From assembly GCF_033366695.1 (NCBI RefSeq), contig NZ_JAOBTQ010000001.1, positions 3,906,001 through 3,970,000 on the forward strand: a DNA stretch of 64,000 bases. Reading direction: 5' to 3'. Positions within the stretch are counted from its first letter, which is position 1; each line of letters starts with the position of its first letter. The notes under the pieces were generated by a model. That model was not told where the DNA came from. It did not search any database and was given only the letters and a program-made list of their open reading frames with translations. Below, piece by piece: positions 60,935 to 64,000 of this stretch. The position numbers and the translations under genes were made by a program. The DNA comes from Streptomyces sp. SCL15-4 (GTDB lineage Bacteria > Actinomycetota > Actinomycetes > Streptomycetales > Streptomycetaceae).

Positions 60935-61372
60935 CTATGACAGGTGCCTCACCGCAGGCGGCCTGCCGCCGCCGGTGAGCATCCGCCGCGCGAAGGCGAT
61001 CGTGCCCGCCGCCGCGGCGGTCGCGGCGAGGCTGCCGAGCGCCACCAGGCCCACGCCGATCGCGAAGAGGCCGCTGGAGTCGTCGGACCAGTCGTAGTAC
61101 GCGGCGGCGGTCAGGCCGGCCGAGGTGCCGAGGACGGCGGCGAGGGGGTGGCGGCGGGCGGTGGCCCAGTACACCGGCGCCAGCTGGGTGAGGACCAGCC
61201 CGAGGATCTGCCAGGCCTGGTACGGGCCGGTCGTCGTGCCGTCGGTCTGTACGTCCGGTCGCTGGTCCCAGCCCAGCCAGGCGGCCCACGCCAGGGGCGC
61301 GACCACGGCCGGCGCGAGGACCGGCAGCATGCGCGAGACGGCGTTCTTCGGTTTCTCCGGTCCTTTTCGCAT
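60935..61372 (-). CDS. Four-helix membrane protein of unknown function
   Basis: 145 residues. A basic N-terminus is followed by four hydrophobic segments (about 15-35, 50-70, 76-92, 100-130) and a short basic tail. Small Trp/Tyr-rich loops lie outside. I do not recognise a family. ATG 61372 has GGAGG too close (1 nt) to the start, so the true start is not certain. It is divergent from nadE. Confidence 0.6.
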   Translation of the reverse strand: MRKGPEKPKNAVSRMLPVLAPAVVAPLAWAAWLGWDQRPDVQTDGTTTGPYQAWQILGLVLTQLAPVYWATARRHPLAAVLGTSAGLTAAAYYDWSDDSSGLFAIGVGLVALGSLAATAAAAGTIAFARRMLTGGGRPPAVRHLS

Positions 61373-61581
61373 GCCTCCACCGTCGCCCCGCGCGCCGTCC
61401 CCGTACAGAGCACGCGTACTCAGCCGCGTCCGAGTACATGCCCGGACGCGTCCCCGGGTACCTGGGCCGGTGCCGCCCGGGTGCATGGCCGGGTCCCGGG
61501 CTCCGCGCGGCCGGGATCTAGGCTTCCACCAGGAGGAGATTCGCTTCGTCAGTGCGGTCCGTTGAAATGAAGGAAGCCCCG

Positions 61582-63633
<2,052 letters not shown>

Positions 63634-63710
63634 CGGTCCCGGCGGGAACCGGGCACCGGTCCGGGCCACTCTTTCCTCTCGTGGCGAGCGTTCCGTATCA
63701 AGGGGGGCCG

Positions 63711-64000
63711 GTGGGCCCGCAGGCGCACATGGTGGTGTGCGGCGACGACGGGCTCGCGCACCGGCTGGCCGCCGAGCTGCGCGGGGTCTACGGCGAGCAG
63801 GTCACCCTGGTCGTACCGCCGGACCGGCGCACCGCCGGGCCCCCCGTGGTCGGCCGGGCCCGGGCCGCGTCGGCGGCGCTGTTCGACCGGATGGTCAGCG
63901 CCGCGGTGGGGACGGTGGGCCGGGGCGGCGGCACCGGGCCGCCCGCCGGCCCGGCCGCCGGCCAGCGCGCGGACGGCGAGGCGGTCATGGAGGCCGCCGA
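63711..64000 (+). CDS. TrkA-N / RCK-like NAD-binding protein, 3'-truncated by window edge
   Basis: Only the first ~96 codons are visible and the frame is open to the end. MVVCGDDGLAHRLAAELRG is a Rossmann nucleotide-binding start with GxxGxA-like spacing, as in potassium-channel-associated RCK/TrkA-N proteins; VTLVVPP is the second strand. A Gly/Pro-rich segment follows. GTG 63711 with AGGGGGG at 63701-63707 is the chosen start; GTG 63681 in frame lacks a ribosome site. The subunit or channel partner lies beyond the window. Confidence 0.6.
   Translation, partial: MGPQAHMVVCGDDGLAHRLAAELRGVYGEQVTLVVPPDRRTAGPPVVGRARAASAALFDRMVSAAVGTVGRGGGTGPPAGPAAGQRADGEAVMEAA

Overview
This window is high-GC actinobacterial DNA and almost certainly chromosomal Streptomyces. 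Codon third positions are strongly G/C. GTG and TTG starts are common, many genes overlap by ATGA or GTGA, and the left 22 kb carries a gene order (deacetylase lipoprotein, acsA, nhaA, MarP-type protease, nth, crp, paired ArsA/Get3 ATPases, wblA, bifunctional PBP, YqeY, phosphoesterase) that I recall from the S. coelicolor SCO3562-SCO3582 neighbourhood. That identification is from memory, not from a search.

Region 1 (1-23250) is conserved core. It holds a partial P-loop ATPase, a polysaccharide-deacetylase lipoprotein, acetyl-CoA synthetase, the NhaA antiporter, an operon of endonuclease III, Nudix and membrane serine protease, the Crp regulator with a candidate autoregulatory site, an MBL/Nudix pair, RidA/DUF4177, two ArsA-like ATPases converging on wblA, a class A PBP, and a tRNA-Pro(CGG).

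Region 2 (23251-31973) is accessory. The 3' end of tRNA-Pro is followed by a truncated tyrosine-recombinase gene fused in frame to the front of an IS481-type transposase, which marks a decayed integrated element. Next come an orphan DGQHR/DndB-like gene behind AT-rich DNA, then a contact-toxin module on the minus strand: a WXG100-like partner, a 1423-residue RHS protein with a C-terminal toxin domain, and a small Imm31-like immunity protein. A ribbon-helix-helix regulator gene follows, preceded by a helically phased array of TGGCGCCA-type sites. It leads into a DUF4097 protein and a DrrAB-like ABC exporter.

Region 3 (34795-39711) holds a secreted protein, a Tat-exported multicopper oxidase with a membrane partner, tandem repeats, and a divergent SDR/MarR pair. 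The SDR has His in place of the catalytic Tyr.

Region 4 (39720-56482) is a type II polyketide cluster, all on the minus strand. In transcription order it encodes an IclR regulator, FAD oxygenase, TcmI-type cyclase, KS-alpha, KS-beta/CLF, ACP, C-9 ketoreductase, didomain aromatase/cyclase, two further FAD oxygenases, a phosphopantetheinyl transferase, a malonyl-CoA:ACP transacylase and a three-subunit acyl-CoA carboxylase (beta, epsilon and biotinylated alpha). The core order matches angucycline loci as I remember them (urdE-F-A-B-C-D-L-M and relatives). The cluster supplies its own malonyl-CoA, ACP loading and ACP activation. It has no visible glycosyltransferase, deoxysugar genes, exporter or fused C-6 ketoreductase, so an oxidised, unglycosylated angucyclinone is the most economical prediction. 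A strong intrinsic terminator with a T-run lies inside the operon between the ACP and ketoreductase genes.

Region 5 (57057-64000) holds an OvmZ-like protein with a small HTH partner, a TetR/NmrA pair, an ArsR/flavin-oxidase-like pair, a membrane protein, glutamine-dependent NAD+ synthetase (likely TTG start), and the beginning of a TrkA-N-type protein.
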